From NCBI GenBank assembly GCA_013339765.2, contig JABSTR010001233.1, positions 99,838 through 163,837 on the forward strand: 64,000 bases of DNA, written 5' to 3'. The notes beneath the pieces are model-generated. The model worked only from the letters and a program-made list of their open reading frames with translations. It had not been told where the DNA came from and searched no databases. This DNA comes from Haemaphysalis longicornis. Taxonomy: Eukaryota; Arthropoda; Arachnida; Ixodida; Ixodidae. Below are positions 34,220 to 45,704 of this stretch, piece by piece. The first letter of the stretch is position 1; every line of letters begins with the position of its first letter. The translations under genes were made by a program, and so were the position numbers.

Positions 34220-35342
34220 AGGGGTACTGACACAAAATTTTGAAGGCGAGATAACTTCGAAGATAGCTTGGTGTGAATGCACATACATCATCTGCAAAAT
34301 ATCAGCGGAAAATACGGCCTAGAACATATTTAAAATCAATTTTAAAGTTTGTGAAACGCAACCGAGCAGCCAGCGGAGGACCTCGCGCAATCGACATTCC
34401 CTGGATGTTGAGTAACTATGTTTATCCGAACACATCACAAATTTGTGTTGGCTGCTTGCACACTGGCGGCGTTTCTCGCCGGCTCGCACTTCTGCTCTCA
34501 AGCAACGAACAATCCGATCGTTGGTGGCGGACACGCCGGGATTTCGTTAGCTCATTGGGAATTTGGCTGTGACCTAAGTTCTCCAGCGATTCCAGGCACT
34601 TTATTTTTATTGCTTTTTATTACATTGGACGCGAACACGCGCCGGGGACACGAAAAGCGCACTTGAGCGAGCCGCACAGTTGCTGCGCCGGCGGTGGGGC
34701 CACAAAGTGGCGCAGGCCGGCGCAGGTAGCTCAAACAATAGCTTGTTACTGCTGCACGAAATGGGACTGGAGCCCCAAACCAGGCAGCACATACAAGAAA
34801 GGAGTTGATGGTGCGATGGCGGATTGCATTTAAAAATCGTCATCTGCACCGCTTACGAGAGTGGCAATCAAATATCCGCCGCAGTGCTAAGTCTAACACA
34901 TCTGTAGGCAGACCGGCCGGCTGCTCCCAGCGCGCGTCTCCCCACCCACTGTCTTGAGCGTCACGCGTCGTTCTCTAGCCGCGGCAGAAATTTGCACTCG
35001 GAGCGCCTGCATCACGTCCACGGTCACTTTTTAATTAAGTGGCTGACGAGATGAGTACGTAGGAACATTCGCAGCAACTGCTGGCGACGCGGAATCAAGA
35101 GTGCTACGGTAGCTTTGCTCTGCTCCTTTCCGACGGTCACGTGGACAGCTTTGTTTATACAAAATCCCACGTTTAGCGGCACCCGCTGAAACCGAAACTG
35201 CAACTGGCCTCATTAAAAACGTCTCTAATTAAACAACTGTCACACGCTGAAGCAAATGAGGTTTGCACCTGTGATAAATAGGTCATTAGCTACTTATCGC
35301 AACAAAAAAAAGCAAAAATGCAAAAGTTTTGTCAGTGCCCCT
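34220..35342. mobile_element. MITE, 1.12 kb, TTAA target (family D)
   Basis: Termini aggggtactgacacaaaa and the complement of gttttgtcagtgcccct, with TTAA at 34216-34219 and 35343-35346. About 19 of 23 terminal bases match. It is non-coding. Confidence 0.83.
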
Positions 35343-35346
35343 TTAA

Positions 35347-36239
35347 TGCCGACAGGCCGCATCCGTAGGCCTAATGCTGCGCCGTTTTGTAAGTGTATCG
35401 TCAAGGCATGGAAGGCAATTTGAGGTGAGAGGGTTCGCAGGAGCTTTAAGAAATGCTTCAATACAAGCAGTATGGACTGTGGCCCAAGCGATAGCTCTAG
35501 CGAGAGCAGTCACAATAAGTGATTGTGACTTAGGCCGTGCAGAAATTGTATTCAATATGCAGAATAGGAACATTTTTGCGTCAACAAATGTGTCCTGTGG
35601 CTTTAGCAGGTTTGGTCCAGTCTTTCCTGTATAAAATGTGCGGGCAATATGCAGGGATATTTCTTTTTACTCATGGACTAAGTGGGTGGGCGGGTTATAT
35701 GCTCAAAAATAAGGTATCTAGGTGCTTACACCATGCTATGTTTACAGGTGCCACATCAGCAGCCCAGCACGGAAGATGGAATGACGACAAAGACTTCGTT
35801 GAAGCTGAAGACGTCTGGAAAAGTGCAAAGCCCGGGAAACTGCAGTTTTTGCCCATGCAGTTCTGCTCCTTTGTAGGGGAGTCTGAAGCAATGTGTTGTT
35901 GAGTTGTTAATTAGGCTGCATTTATTGCTGCCTCCATCATTTTCTGTAGAATAAGAAAAGAAATTACGAACACAGCATCCTGCATTGACTTTTGCTATGT
36001 CACAAACAACTGCTATCCACGTTGGGCATAAACAACTACTGCCATCATTATCTCACCTTATGATCCACAGCTCGTTAGATGGCGAGGCGAGCTAACAGCA
36101 TGCTCTGTCATCGCCTCCAGTATTTTAAGTGCAAAGCACTTTATGGGCGTCGTAGCTCGCTAACGGTCGATGTCAAGTGGCAGCTGGAATCGGGTGGCGC
36201 AGTGAGATAACAAACCCAAGCAGAGCCTGGTGTACCGTC
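35347..36239. other. Intergenic stretch
   Basis: Several short open frames without recognisable motifs. No repeat border. Confidence 0.45.
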
Positions 36240-36352
36240 GTCAGGGAGCAGAGGTCGGCGAACTCACTCATGAGTCCACTCACTCAGACTCATTTGGACT
36301 CAAACTCGAGCGCGAGGCTAGTGTGGCATGGTGAGTTTGAGGTTGAGTGAGT

Positions 36353-36589
36353 GATTGATTGATTGATTGTAGGGTTTAATGCGCCGACGCAACGCAGGCG
36401 ATGAGGCGCGCCGTAGTGGAGGGCTCCGGATTAATTTTGACCACCTGGGGATCTTTAACGTGCGCCGAAATCTCGTACACACGGGCGTTTTTGCTTTTCG
36501 CCTCCATCAGAAAAGCGGCCGCCGCGGCCGGGAATCGAACCCGCGACCTGGTGCTCAGCAGCGCAACGCCTTAGCCACTGAGCCACCGC
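36353..36589 (-). mobile_element. Ruka-type SINE, copy 3, inserted in the composite element
   Basis: Full-length copy with its head at 36589 and gatt tail at 36353. A perfect 14-bp duplication (gaggttgagtgagt, 36339-36352 and 36590-36603) shows that it inserted into a pre-existing gagt array. Confidence 0.93.
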
Positions 36590-36595
36590 GAGGTT

Positions 36596-36900
36596 GAGTG
36601 AGTTTGAGCCGAGTGAGCCCGACTGAGTTTGAGTGCGATTGAGTTTGAGCTTGAGACCTAGTGAATTCTGAGTCCATTTTGAGTTCTGAGTCCATTTTGA
36701 GTTCTGAGTACATTTTGAGTTTGAGTTACTGAGTAACATTTTGAGTTTGAGTCCATTTTGAGTTCTGAGTACATTTTGAGTTTGAGTCCATTTTGAGTTT
36801 CTGAGTACATTTCGAGTTTGAGTCCATTTTAGAGTACATTTTGAGTTTTAGTACATATGGAGTTTTGAGTACATTTTGAGTTTGAGTACATATGAGTAGC
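36596..36900. repeat. Left subterminal tandem array (TTTTGAGTTYTGAGTMCA-like units)
   Basis: Units of about 18-24 bp mix ttttgagttctgagtcca, ttttgagtttgagtcca and gtacattttgag variants. Unit length changes by insertion of tct or tga. Confidence 0.9.
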
Positions 36901-37365
36901 CTAGCAGACAGCTATGGTTGGCTGTTAATTTTCATGCGTCGCTGTGGGCTCGGAATTCAGGTTACCTGCGGGTACGGCACCATTTGCGATCCGCGTGATC
37001 GGTTGGGAGGGAAGGGGTGTCTGATTTTTTTTACTTGTTGAATTTTCATGACCCTAAGCACTTGCTGTATACCAAGTTTTCGCGGCTGGCGCGTGAGTGA
37101 TAGTTGACTGGCGAGGTCATAAAAAAGGGTTGTCTTAACTTTTCCTCCTGATGGATCCACTAAACGGGTGGGAAAGGGTGGTGGGAAAGCACACTGCGGC
37201 GCTTGCTTGCTTGTTCGCCTGCTGCGGTTAACGGCTTGATATACTAGGGGTCACAAAGGAAGAGGTGAGAGCCGGGGGAAAAGGGGGCGGGGGCTGTCCC
37301 TTCTGCTGTTTCAAATGAATTAGCTGAATTGACTGGGCAACGCCCCTTAAAACAGAATAATGACC

Positions 37366-38400
37366 GCATTAGATTGGGTGAAATGTCAAACTGATGATGC
37401 TAAGGCGTGCAAGGTATCAAATGAAAGGTCCCGATTAACGGAATCACGCGGGGTAAATAAAAAAATGCTTCCTGATTGTAGTCATCAGGCAGTCATAATG
37501 AGTGATAGATTGGGTTAAAATTCAAAATGACGCTGCGAGGGCATCTGGGGAATCAAATTCAAGCTCTCGATGTGGGGAATCATTCGGGACAAAATTAGTT
37601 ATGGTTATATAATGACATAGTCATGGGTAGTCATAGATTCGGTTAAAATTTAAGTTCATTGCGCTACGGCGTGTGGCGTATCAAATTAAAGGTCTCGATG
37701 AGGGTAATCATGTGCTTCCTGATAATTATCATGACATAGTCAAGGTGGGTCACAGATTAGGTTAAAATTCACAATGACGCCACTGGGTGTGCGGGGAATC
37801 AAATCGAAGGTTCCGATGAGGGAAATCACGTGGGACAAAAATGCGGTATGGCTATATCATGAGATAGTCATGGTTAGTCATTGATTGGTTTAACATTCAA
37901 ATTGATTCCGCTAGGATGTGATGGGTATCAAATTAATGGTCTTGATGAGCGGAATCACGTGGGAGAAATACAAAAATGCTTCCTGGTTATAACCATGAGA
38001 TAGTCATGGCGAGTCTAATACTGGGTTCAAATTCGAAGTGACCCCGCTAGGGCGTGTAGGGTATCAAATTTACAGTCTTGACGAGGGGAATCACGTGGTA
38101 CAAATAAAAAAGGCTTCGTGGTTCTAATCATGAGATAGTCATTATGAGTCATAGATTGGGTTAAATTCAAGGTGAGGCGGCTAAAGCATGTAGGGTGCCA
38201 AATTGAAGGTTTCAGTTAGGGGAATCACGTCGGACATTTAAATAATGCGTCCTGGTTACAGCCATGAGAGTCATGGTTAGTTTGACTGGTATGAATTCCA
38301 TATGATCCTGCTAGGGTGTGTGGGGTATCAAATTAAAGGTCTTGTCGAGGGGGATCACGTGGGACAAATATAAAAATGCTTTCTGATTATAGTTATGAGG
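37366..38400. repeat. Satellite block, about eight units of roughly 131 bp
   Basis: Each unit carries a gattgggttaaaattcaa block, then atcaaatt-aaggt, then ggaatcacgtgggac, then a catgagatagtcatg block. The atcaaat landmark falls near 37412, 37549, 37677, 37795, 37927, 38061, 38198 and 38327. Confidence 0.9.
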
Positions 38401-39154
38401 ATATAGCAAATGGTATCTTTCTTTAATTGCTGGGTAGGGTTTAACCAAAATTCCCTGCCAACCCGTAGGCAGTTGTGCTATATACATGCGAGGGCTTGTC
38501 CAGAGATGTCCATCAATGCGGTATATAGTAATAAAAATATTGGCGTCTAATTGCTGAATCATCGAGGCAGGATGGCATGGGTTAAGAACAAAAGCTATGC
38601 CAAGCTCTCGAACTTAAATCACCAGACTCAAAAACTCTCTGCTGATAGCTGCCACTCAAAAATTACTTCCTCCATTTCCCCGTATCCCAACAAGCAAACA
38701 AATCCTTCGACACATATGGTGTTGTGGAAATTGTGGACCACCATAGGTAACAGGGGGCATCAGAGCTCATCAGAAAAGCGAATTTCACATTTGTTTATGA
38801 ATAAGCCTTGCGGCCCCGTTTCGTGTCCGTAACTTCCTTCCCACAGTGTACCAACGTGCACTCGAATCCAGAATTGGCCAATTACATGTGAGACATTGAC
38901 TCCTTGCTAGAGTGTAGGAGATGGAGAGGCAACAGAGCCACCAAGACATAAACAGACATTGCGGCAGAAGGAAAACACTTCAGAAAAATAAGCAAGCGCA
39001 GTTTGTGTGTGCGTTTGAACTGATTTTATTACAATGAGAAATTAGCGCAAGATATCAAAGGATGACAATGTAAAGGAAAAGAATTAACTCGGGCTCTGCA
39101 GTTCTCCAACGACTACATCTCAAACACAATGAAAGAACAGATGACTGACGCGAC

Positions 39155-39212
39155 ACACACGCAGGCGCACGCACACGCAAACGCACTCCCACTCGCACAC
39201 GCACACGTGTGC
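39155..39212. repeat. (AC/CG)-rich microsatellite
   Basis: Degenerate acgcacacgcaaacgc-type repeats within the composite element. Confidence 0.75.
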
Positions 39213-39354
39213 ATGCTGGAAATTAACAGCTGGGTACGGTCGCGGTAATTGCTTACAACGATAGCGTGGTGCTGAGCCGAGCTACGCGAGCTCATCCCAC
39301 CTAGCAAATGCTAATAAAAACTAATACAAGTGCCTCAGCAAACAACGAGGCACT

Positions 39355-39470
39355 TTTCTGTTTGTCCCACGTGATTTCCCTCCTCGAGACCCTCAATTTG
39401 ATACCCCACATTCTTTAGCGCCACATCTCTGAATTTTAACCCAATCTGAGACTATCCATGACTCCCGTGT
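39355..39470 (-). repeat. Single inverted satellite unit
   Basis: gtcccacgtgatttccctc, then caatttgataccccaca, then ttttaacccaatct are the reverse complements of the unit landmarks in 37366-38400, in the right order and spacing. Confidence 0.85.
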
Positions 39471-40204
39471 TACACGGTTCGCCATTTTCGATATTTTTTC
39501 TTATTATTTTTTTAGTTTTTTAACATTTAGTTTGATCAATTGTCTACATTTACGCTTTTATAATTATTACAGGTTGAACTTCTGTGGTATCTGCATTTTT
39601 GTGTAAATGCAGGGCGTTACACGATCCTGGGGGGGGTAGGGAGAGGGGGGTACTCGGCAAAGAATGTTACGCATTAAAAAAGCAAAGGCATATCTATGAA
39701 CGCCTCACGCTTCAGAGATTCGCGGGGACAGTTCGCTTTGAGGCAAGGCGTTTTTTCAGGATGCAGAGCAAGAATGCACGGAACCGTAACCCTAAACAGC
39801 TTCGACATAAATGAACGGAGCAGTGAGAGCACATCCCCTCGCCCAATCTTGCTTGTTTCGACCCAGGGACCCAGCACACCATCAAGTCTGGACCGCCTCT
39901 GTCATAAACACGAACACAGAGCCTACATCAAGAGTTTGGTATCCAATATATACGTACAATTGCTTGCAACCAGCGCTAGTCATCATGGGCAGCAGGTATA
40001 GCTGCATTAAATCTGCAACGAAAATTGTTTCCGACCTCACAGGAGCTACGGTGTCATGTCGTGCCGAATGCAAGAGTTTGAGCTCACGAATTTGCACCCG
40101 TAATATTTTTACCACGCGTGAATTTGACAACACTGAATGCTAATGAAATCAGAGTCCGTCTGAGCCACAGTAAATTCCTAGCACGAAAGAGTTGTGAGGC
40201 CATT

Positions 40205-40660
40205 TGAGTTCTGAATTCATTCTGAGTTCTCAGCCCATTTCGAGTTCTGAGTTCATTTTGAGTTTTGAGTACATTTTGAGTTTTGAGTCCATTTTGAGTT
40301 TGAGTACATTTTGAGTTTGAGTCTGAGTCCATCTTGAGTTCTGAGTACATTTGGAGTTTTGAGTCCATTTTGAGTTCTGAGTACATTTTGAGTTTGAGTG
40401 CATTTTGAGTTTGAGTCCATTGTGAGTTTGAGTACATTTTGAGTTCTGAGTCCATTTTGAGTTCTGAGTCCATTTTGAGTTCTGAGTACATTTTGAGTTT
40501 GAGTCCATTTTGAGTTCTCTGAGTACATTTTGAGTTTTGAGTCCGAGTGAGTTCTGAGTTTTGCGCTCAATGTGAGTTTGAGTTTGAGTGAGCGCAGATG
40601 TGCTGCTTAGCATTGAGTGAGTTTGAGTGAGTGGTGATTCGAAAAAAAAATTGTGAGTGA
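40205..40660. repeat. Right subterminal tandem array (same unit as 36596-36900)
   Basis: About 20 units of ttttgagttctgagtcca and variants in the same orientation as the left array. The long open frames here (Ser/Lys/Thr/Gln/Asn repeats in several frames) are products of the array, not proteins. Confidence 0.9.
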
Positions 40661-40890
40661 GTTTGAGTGAGCCGCGCCAACTTTTCCGAGGTATGTCAGG
40701 GAGTCATGCTGAGTCTTCGAAAACCACGCAGTGTAAATAGTCATAACCGTTCGAACCTCGTGAACCGCTGGTGCCTGTCATACATGGTACATTTGAGGCA
40801 AAATCTGAGTATATTACTGGCAGCCCCCGCGTTTCATTTGGTTAGGAACGCTCGTTGGGTTGGTTTTTACGACAGTAAGCGAAACTAGTG

Positions 40891-41040
40891 GCCACGCAAG
40901 AAAAAAATGGCGCGTTCGAAATGCCGCAGAGAGGCTCCAGCTGCGCAAGAAAAAAATTACGCGTTCGAAATGATGCAACACAGCTCCAGCCACACAAGAA
41001 AAAAATTGCACGTTCAAAATGACGCAAAGCAGCTCCAGCA
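40891..41040. repeat. Tandem repeat, three units of 49 bp
   Basis: Units with gcaagaaaaaaat, cgcgttcgaaatg and gctccagc start near 40896, 40945 and 40994, with substitutions. Confidence 0.85.
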
Positions 41041-42150
41041 TACGAAATTAAAGCAACCGCAAAAAGAACAGAACCCTCGCTGGCGCAGTTGCAGGCAGGG
41101 GGTACGCGAGCAGGGCGAATGCGGGAAATTTGAATTGCATATTCATCAAGAGAGGAGTGAGACAGTGGCGAAGAGCGTGATGGGTGGTAGCAGTGAGCGG
41201 ATAACGGCGCCCCCACCCGTTATGGCGAATCACTGCTCTGCACTTCTGGCAGCCTTCACATTGAGTGGAACAGCTTTAATTTTTTTCTATGGCAAATCAT
41301 TGCCCACTTTTCAATGGGAGTGATGGGGACGCCTGTTTCGGCCACGTGCCATAAGATGGGGCTGCAAGAGTAACTGCGCTAAACCGATTGTCCGAAATTC
41401 AAGACTGGCTTGTGCCTTGTTCGTTGCCAAGCGACCGATGTTCGAGGCCACCAAAATAGCGGCGCTCTGGCCAGCGAAATAACAGTAAGCGCCGCTGCGG
41501 AGCTTGTTTTGCCTGCATTGCTGCTTGCACCACGCGTCGCTCCAACAGTAACCGGTCACATGGCTGAAGAACTGGGAAGGCTAGCAATTGGTGGAGAGTG
41601 GCAGGAGTAGCAGGAATGGGCTTGGTTGGCCATTCAGGGCTGATGCGTTTGTCATTGAAAAAATACAGGAGGCGATGGCTTCGTAAATGTCGGGGAGGCC
41701 TGTATGAGTGAGTCATGTTCTCATCTAAAACTACGACGGCCCAGCAAAAGGAAGCATGTATTCCCTGGAGAACAGCAACAAAAAATATAATGCTGTTTCC
41801 AACCTAGGACAAATGACGAGTGAAAGCAATTGTAAGCATGTTTTCACACTGTTACAGTGGTGTAGGAGGATGCGAATGGGAGGGGGGTGTCAGGCATGTT
41901 GAAGTGCTCTAGAGCCACTCCTTTGTATATCTTAGTGGAGGAAGAGAAACCGTTCCCCCTCCCGAAAAAAAAAAATGAAATCCAGATCTTGGCAGTATGT
42001 TGTTGGTACTGGCATGTGCAGCAGACAGTGTTAGTGATTTATATACACTAAATAAACTAGTCAGTGTGGTTCTGTTCTCTGTAACTTGTATTCAATATTG
42101 TCACGAAGCCAAAGATGACACAGTTGTCTTGAAGGAAAAAGAAGTTTAAT
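41041..42150. other. Gene-free stretch
   Basis: No gene or repeat border was recognised. Confidence 0.45.
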
Positions 42151-42362
42151 ATGCTTGGCTTGACAAACGGGCGCAGGAAATGCGGGACGGTCGTCGAGAG
42201 GCACGCACGCACGAGTGCTAGGCATTTTTTTTGCTTTTTTAACTGCTGGGTGGCCGCCGCAATTTTGGCCGATTTCTCCAAGTGGGTATGCTTGGTTTGA
42301 CAAACGGGCTCAGGGAACACTGGATGGTTGTCGCGAGGCACGCACACACGAGCGCTAGGCTT
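42151..42362. repeat. Tandem duplication, period 137 bp
   Basis: atgcttggyttgacaaacggg starts at 42151 and 42288, followed by gaggcacgcac and gctaggc in both. It may be part of an LTR, but no partner was found. Confidence 0.8.
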
Positions 42363-42660
42363 ATATCGTTGCCCAATGAGACTGGCAGCTTCGCCGCTGC
42401 AGTTTCATGCGTGAAATTAACGCAACTTTTCAGAACATCTGAGAGCAGCAAACTGTGCAGAAAATAGATTACGTATAGGAGTTGCAGTTGCCCATCAGTT
42501 GCCCATTAGAAGTGGCCCATAAATACGCCAAAGAACGACAAAACCGATATACAATTAAGGCGGGCAGGTATAGACGGTACAAGCGAAACAAAATCTGTTC
42601 ATTTAATAATTGCACAATAAAGCACTCTGGAAAGGAGCAGAGTTACCTAAACCGCCACCG

Positions 42661-42720
42661 ATGATGATGATGATTAGAATCCCTCCCTTTGTATCGGGAC
42701 GTCGGTTGTCACCAATCGAC
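42661..42720 (-). mobile_element. LINE 3' end with (ATC)n tail
   Basis: On the minus strand gggagggattctaatcatcatc matches the style of the 3' ends at 46590-46619 and 13246. The upstream LINE part was not recognised beyond about 60 bp. Confidence 0.45.
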
Positions 42721-43044
42721 TTGCCTGTGTTATTCTACTTGTTTGCCCTACCCTTCACTAACCTAATGGGTTATCCCGCCTACCCCTACCCGGTTTTGTC
42801 AGCGCCCACGATTCGTACAATTCGTACGGTCTCGGAGCTCGCTTTATCCCCCTGCCATGAGCAGCTTAAGAGCCGCCATTTTGTGAACGCATGGGCTTCT
42901 GTGGAAGCTTCGCTACCAGCAACGTTTTTAGATTAGGTCTAAAAACGTTGGCTACCAGTTACATTTACCTTGTCCCTCATGCTTAGATAAAAACTGGCTC
43001 AGGACTCTTTATCGACTGTGGCTAGACTAGAGTGTGCTTCTAGT

Positions 43045-43183
43045 ACACTCCAGCTAGACTACCAGGAGAGACTACGTGGCATGGAGGAAAAATGGGCCGC
43101 GAGAGTGTTTAGGTACCTGTATATGAGGAGCATGGACACGCGGTGGAGACGGAGCGGACAGCGATGGGAGTTTAAAGAAGCCA
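43045..43183 (+). mobile_element. LINE RT-to-C-terminus remnant, cut by a MITE
   Basis: Plus-frame translation has YQERLRGMEEKWAARVFRYL then MRSMDTRWRR, parallel to EERLRHLDEKNWAARVHRYM in the LINE at 45672-46619. Similarity stops where the family A MITE begins. Confidence 0.7.
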
Positions 43184-43588
43184 TGAAGACAATATAAGTT
43201 TGTTTTATTCGAAAGATTTCGTGTTTTATAGTGCCCCCAGCGCTAGTCCGGATACAGACGATGCTTTATTCACTGAGAAATTAATCAATTTAAGTTAAAA
43301 TTATGGTTTCCCCCGCTAAATCGTCTGTTTTCGTGGTCTGCAATGACATATACCGCTCTGCAGCCTAGGGTGCCTTGATTCACGCGTCCATCGTACAGGG
43401 TGGAGACACGTATACGCTGGCGCCGCCATGTTGGGCTACTCGCTCGCCGCCGAAACAAGACATTGTATCAAAACCGCGCTAAAATTATCGCCGCAACGCG
43501 GTTTACTGGCGAAGTTTGAATCATCGTATCTATTTCGCGTTTGCTGGGTCTCGTGGGAACCAATCTCCCGGGGTACGTCACGCGGCGG

Positions 43589-43602
43589 CCGTGACGTCAC
43601 GG
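43589..43602. promoter_or_regulatory. 14-bp palindrome with a CRE core
   Basis: ccgtgacgtcacgg, inside a CpG-rich patch 130 bp upstream of the THAP-like start, so it may be the promoter of the element. Confidence 0.4.
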
Positions 43603-43733
43603 AAAGCGCACGTGCTGGGTGTGGCCGGGAGGTTGGTTGGCAAAACATTCGGACCGGCGCGCGGGGCGTATGCAGTGAGGCTGCATTAGACGCGCGCAAA
43701 AGTGGAGTTTTTGTTTATGTGTTGGCTTTTCTG

Positions 43734-43817
43734 ATGCCGGTGGGCTGCTGTGCTCTCGGCTGCGCAAATCTTGCGAGCAAAATCAGCGGCATCAGACTTT
43801 TCGGAGTCCCCAAATAG
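43734..43817 (+). pseudogene. THAP zinc-finger N-terminus, stopped at 27 codons
   Basis: MPVGCCALGCANLASK then IRLFGVPK has the MPxxCCxxGC start of THAP C2CH domains. A TAG directly precedes gtaaat, so translation stops unless splicing occurs one codon earlier. The His and last Cys of the finger are not visible. Confidence 0.5.
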
Positions 43818-43884
43818 GTAAATTCGGCGTGTATTGTGGATGCGCGCAATGTGCCGAAGAGGCTGGCAGCCAGAGCAGCGACAT

Positions 43885-44147
43885 GGTCTGCTCTTACTCA
43901 TAGCAACATTTCCCGAAGAAGCCGACACCAACCACCTGCTATGGACGTGCCCTTCACTGAGTGCAGCGAGATCCCGGCACCTTCGCGGCACAGGCCTGCA
44001 TCCGGGGGGACCCCCCGATCTTCAGCGATGGCTGTGGGGGCCCCACCACCGCTGTCTTCTGGACTTCATCCGGGAAACGGGTGCAAACTTGTACCTGTAG
44101 GAACTTATGCCAAAGGGCATACTGTCAACATTAAAAAAAAAAAAAAT
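43885..44147 (+). mobile_element. Poly-A-tailed LINE 3' end
   Basis: A frame with EEADTNHLLWTCPSLSAAR and a tail FIRETGANLYL resembles the C-terminal zinc-binding end of I-like non-LTR elements. A run of 14 A (44133-44146) closes it. It differs from the ATC-tailed LINE family in this window. Confidence 0.65.
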
Positions 44148-45648
44148 TCCCATTCTCGAACTTCTGCTGTTCTCCAAAGCGCAGTCATACCGTCTACATT
44201 GGCAGTCCGCGCTGATTCGTGCCATGAAATGACGCTATTTATCAACCATCTGCTATCATGCAGGACCAGCAGAAATTTGGTCAAGTGAAATAGCGTCCGG
44301 GGGTAGGGGGCAGACGGAAATTTTCTTGCTGCGAAATATTGTCATGTTTTGAGGGGGTAGAGTACTGTATTAAAACACAATGAATGCCTAACCTGCTTAG
44401 ACGACGCGAAATAAATGTTTCGACGAGGGATCCGCGATAGCCGCCTGCCGCCAGATCGACAACGACAAGTTTGGTCTTATGGGGGATCTGTTCAAGACAA
44501 ACGAAATTCATTGCTTGTAAGTACAATAAATTTTTACCTTGATCAATTATATTCTGCCTTGTGGATGCGGCAAAACAGACAAGCTTGCCGTGCTCACATG
44601 TAGCATCTTGCTCTTGGCGCGAGATGGGCCGCTCACGCGACTCGAAAAATGGGTTTGCCCTAAGCGAACAGAGTCAGTGAATGTATTCTTTTGTTGCGGC
44701 CTCCCGACACTGGCGTATGCAGCGGGCGAACTTCAACTGTCATGAAATAATGACTACCGAAATTATTTCAGTGCACTGCCGCAAGCTATACGCAATAACC
44801 ATATGTGGCTGCTATATGTTACTCTCACAAAGACGATGAAGCGTTTCGCGATTTCACTGGGGGAAAAGGTAACAAAACAATCGGCAAATCACGTAGAGAA
44901 CGACATCATCGCGATATTTTTATTGGAATAATTTTTGGCTGTTGCTCTTCATATTTTTGTTTCGTTGCTGCTTATTTTACCTTTTAATCCTTTCATGCTT
45001 TACCTTTCCTTTTTCCCCTCGACATGAAATCGTGTGTACGCCACTGTCTCCGGGCGACGCAAAGCGAACAGGGAGTGTATACGCTGCCTGCGGCACCGCG
45101 CTTAGCTTAAGCGGTTACCTCGAAAGCAACAATGAATTAGCTTTCTTTGGTATGTGTCCGAACACAAAGAATCTTAAAAAAACAGTCTTGGAATGCGTCG
45201 CAACAGCACCAACCTTCAGAATGACTCGTTTAGGCTGTTCTGTCGCGCACTGATTATCCGAAAGCGTCGCCCTTCAGTTGACCGTACGGTAAACGAAAGT
45301 GTTGCGGAGGTTGTAGATGCGGAAAGCTACATGGAGGTGCGACGGCCACAGCTAGGATAGCTAGACCCCCACCTGCATATAATGTAGGCGGCCAGTGACG
45401 GACCGAACCAACGGCACATCGTTCCTTTCGGGTTCGGGCGCCGCGCGGCCAGGGCGGGCCGTAGGCGCAGGCAGCGCAGGCGCGTTCTGCCAACCGCCAC
45501 CGCACTTCGCGGCCGCCAGCAGACGCCACCCGTCGCGCACATGCGCTTCATGACGTCATGGTGTTTACATACAGGGAGAGGTCCATTGCGGCGGCACGGG
45601 ACCATTCAAGGGTGTCTCCACCCGTACGGTGGCGCTGCCGTTGAGGTA

Positions 45649-45704
45649 CCGGCACCATTACCCCTTTCCAGTGCGAGGCATCTGGAAAGGGGTAATGGTG
45701 CCGG
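45649..45704. repeat. Perfect 23-bp inverted repeat with 10-base loop at a LINE 5' junction
   Basis: Left arm 45649-45671 and right arm 45682-45704 are exact complements. The right arm is LINE coding sequence (IWKGVMVPA); the left arm is an inverted copy of it. Confidence 0.9.

Larger units (their letters stand above)
36249..40695. mobile_element. 4.45 kb composite tandem-repeat element, hAT-like
   Basis: It starts cagaggtcggcgaactcact, a hAT-like terminus, and ends ...ccgaggtatg. The 9-bp string gtcagggag stands directly outside both ends (36240-36248 and 40695-40703; the shared g makes the duplication 8 or 9 bp), as expected of hAT insertion. Subterminal gagt arrays (36596-36900 and 40205-40660), a 131-bp satellite block (37366-38400) and one inverted satellite unit (39355-39470) fill it. 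No transposase was seen. The terminal inverted repeats are weak, so the family is an inference; the element border is better supported than the family. Confidence 0.7.
43389..45631 (+). mobile_element. Candidate P/THAP-type DNA transposon, 2.24 kb
   Basis: The ends catcgtacagggtggagacac and (complement) caccgtacgggtggagacac match except for one substitution and one indel. A THAP-like start lies 345 bp inside the left end, as in P-type transposases. No 8-bp flanking duplication was found, and no catalytic domain was recognised in 44150-45250. Confidence 0.5.

Noticed and set aside
37366..38400. Regular repeats considered as a CRISPR array
   Set aside because: Units are long (about 131 bp), degenerate throughout and lack unique spacers; the context is an animal genome.
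40084..40613. Overlapping Lys/Gln/Ser/Asn-rich open frames on the minus strand
   Set aside because: All three frames are open because the array unit lacks stops; this is satellite translation, not a low-complexity protein gene.
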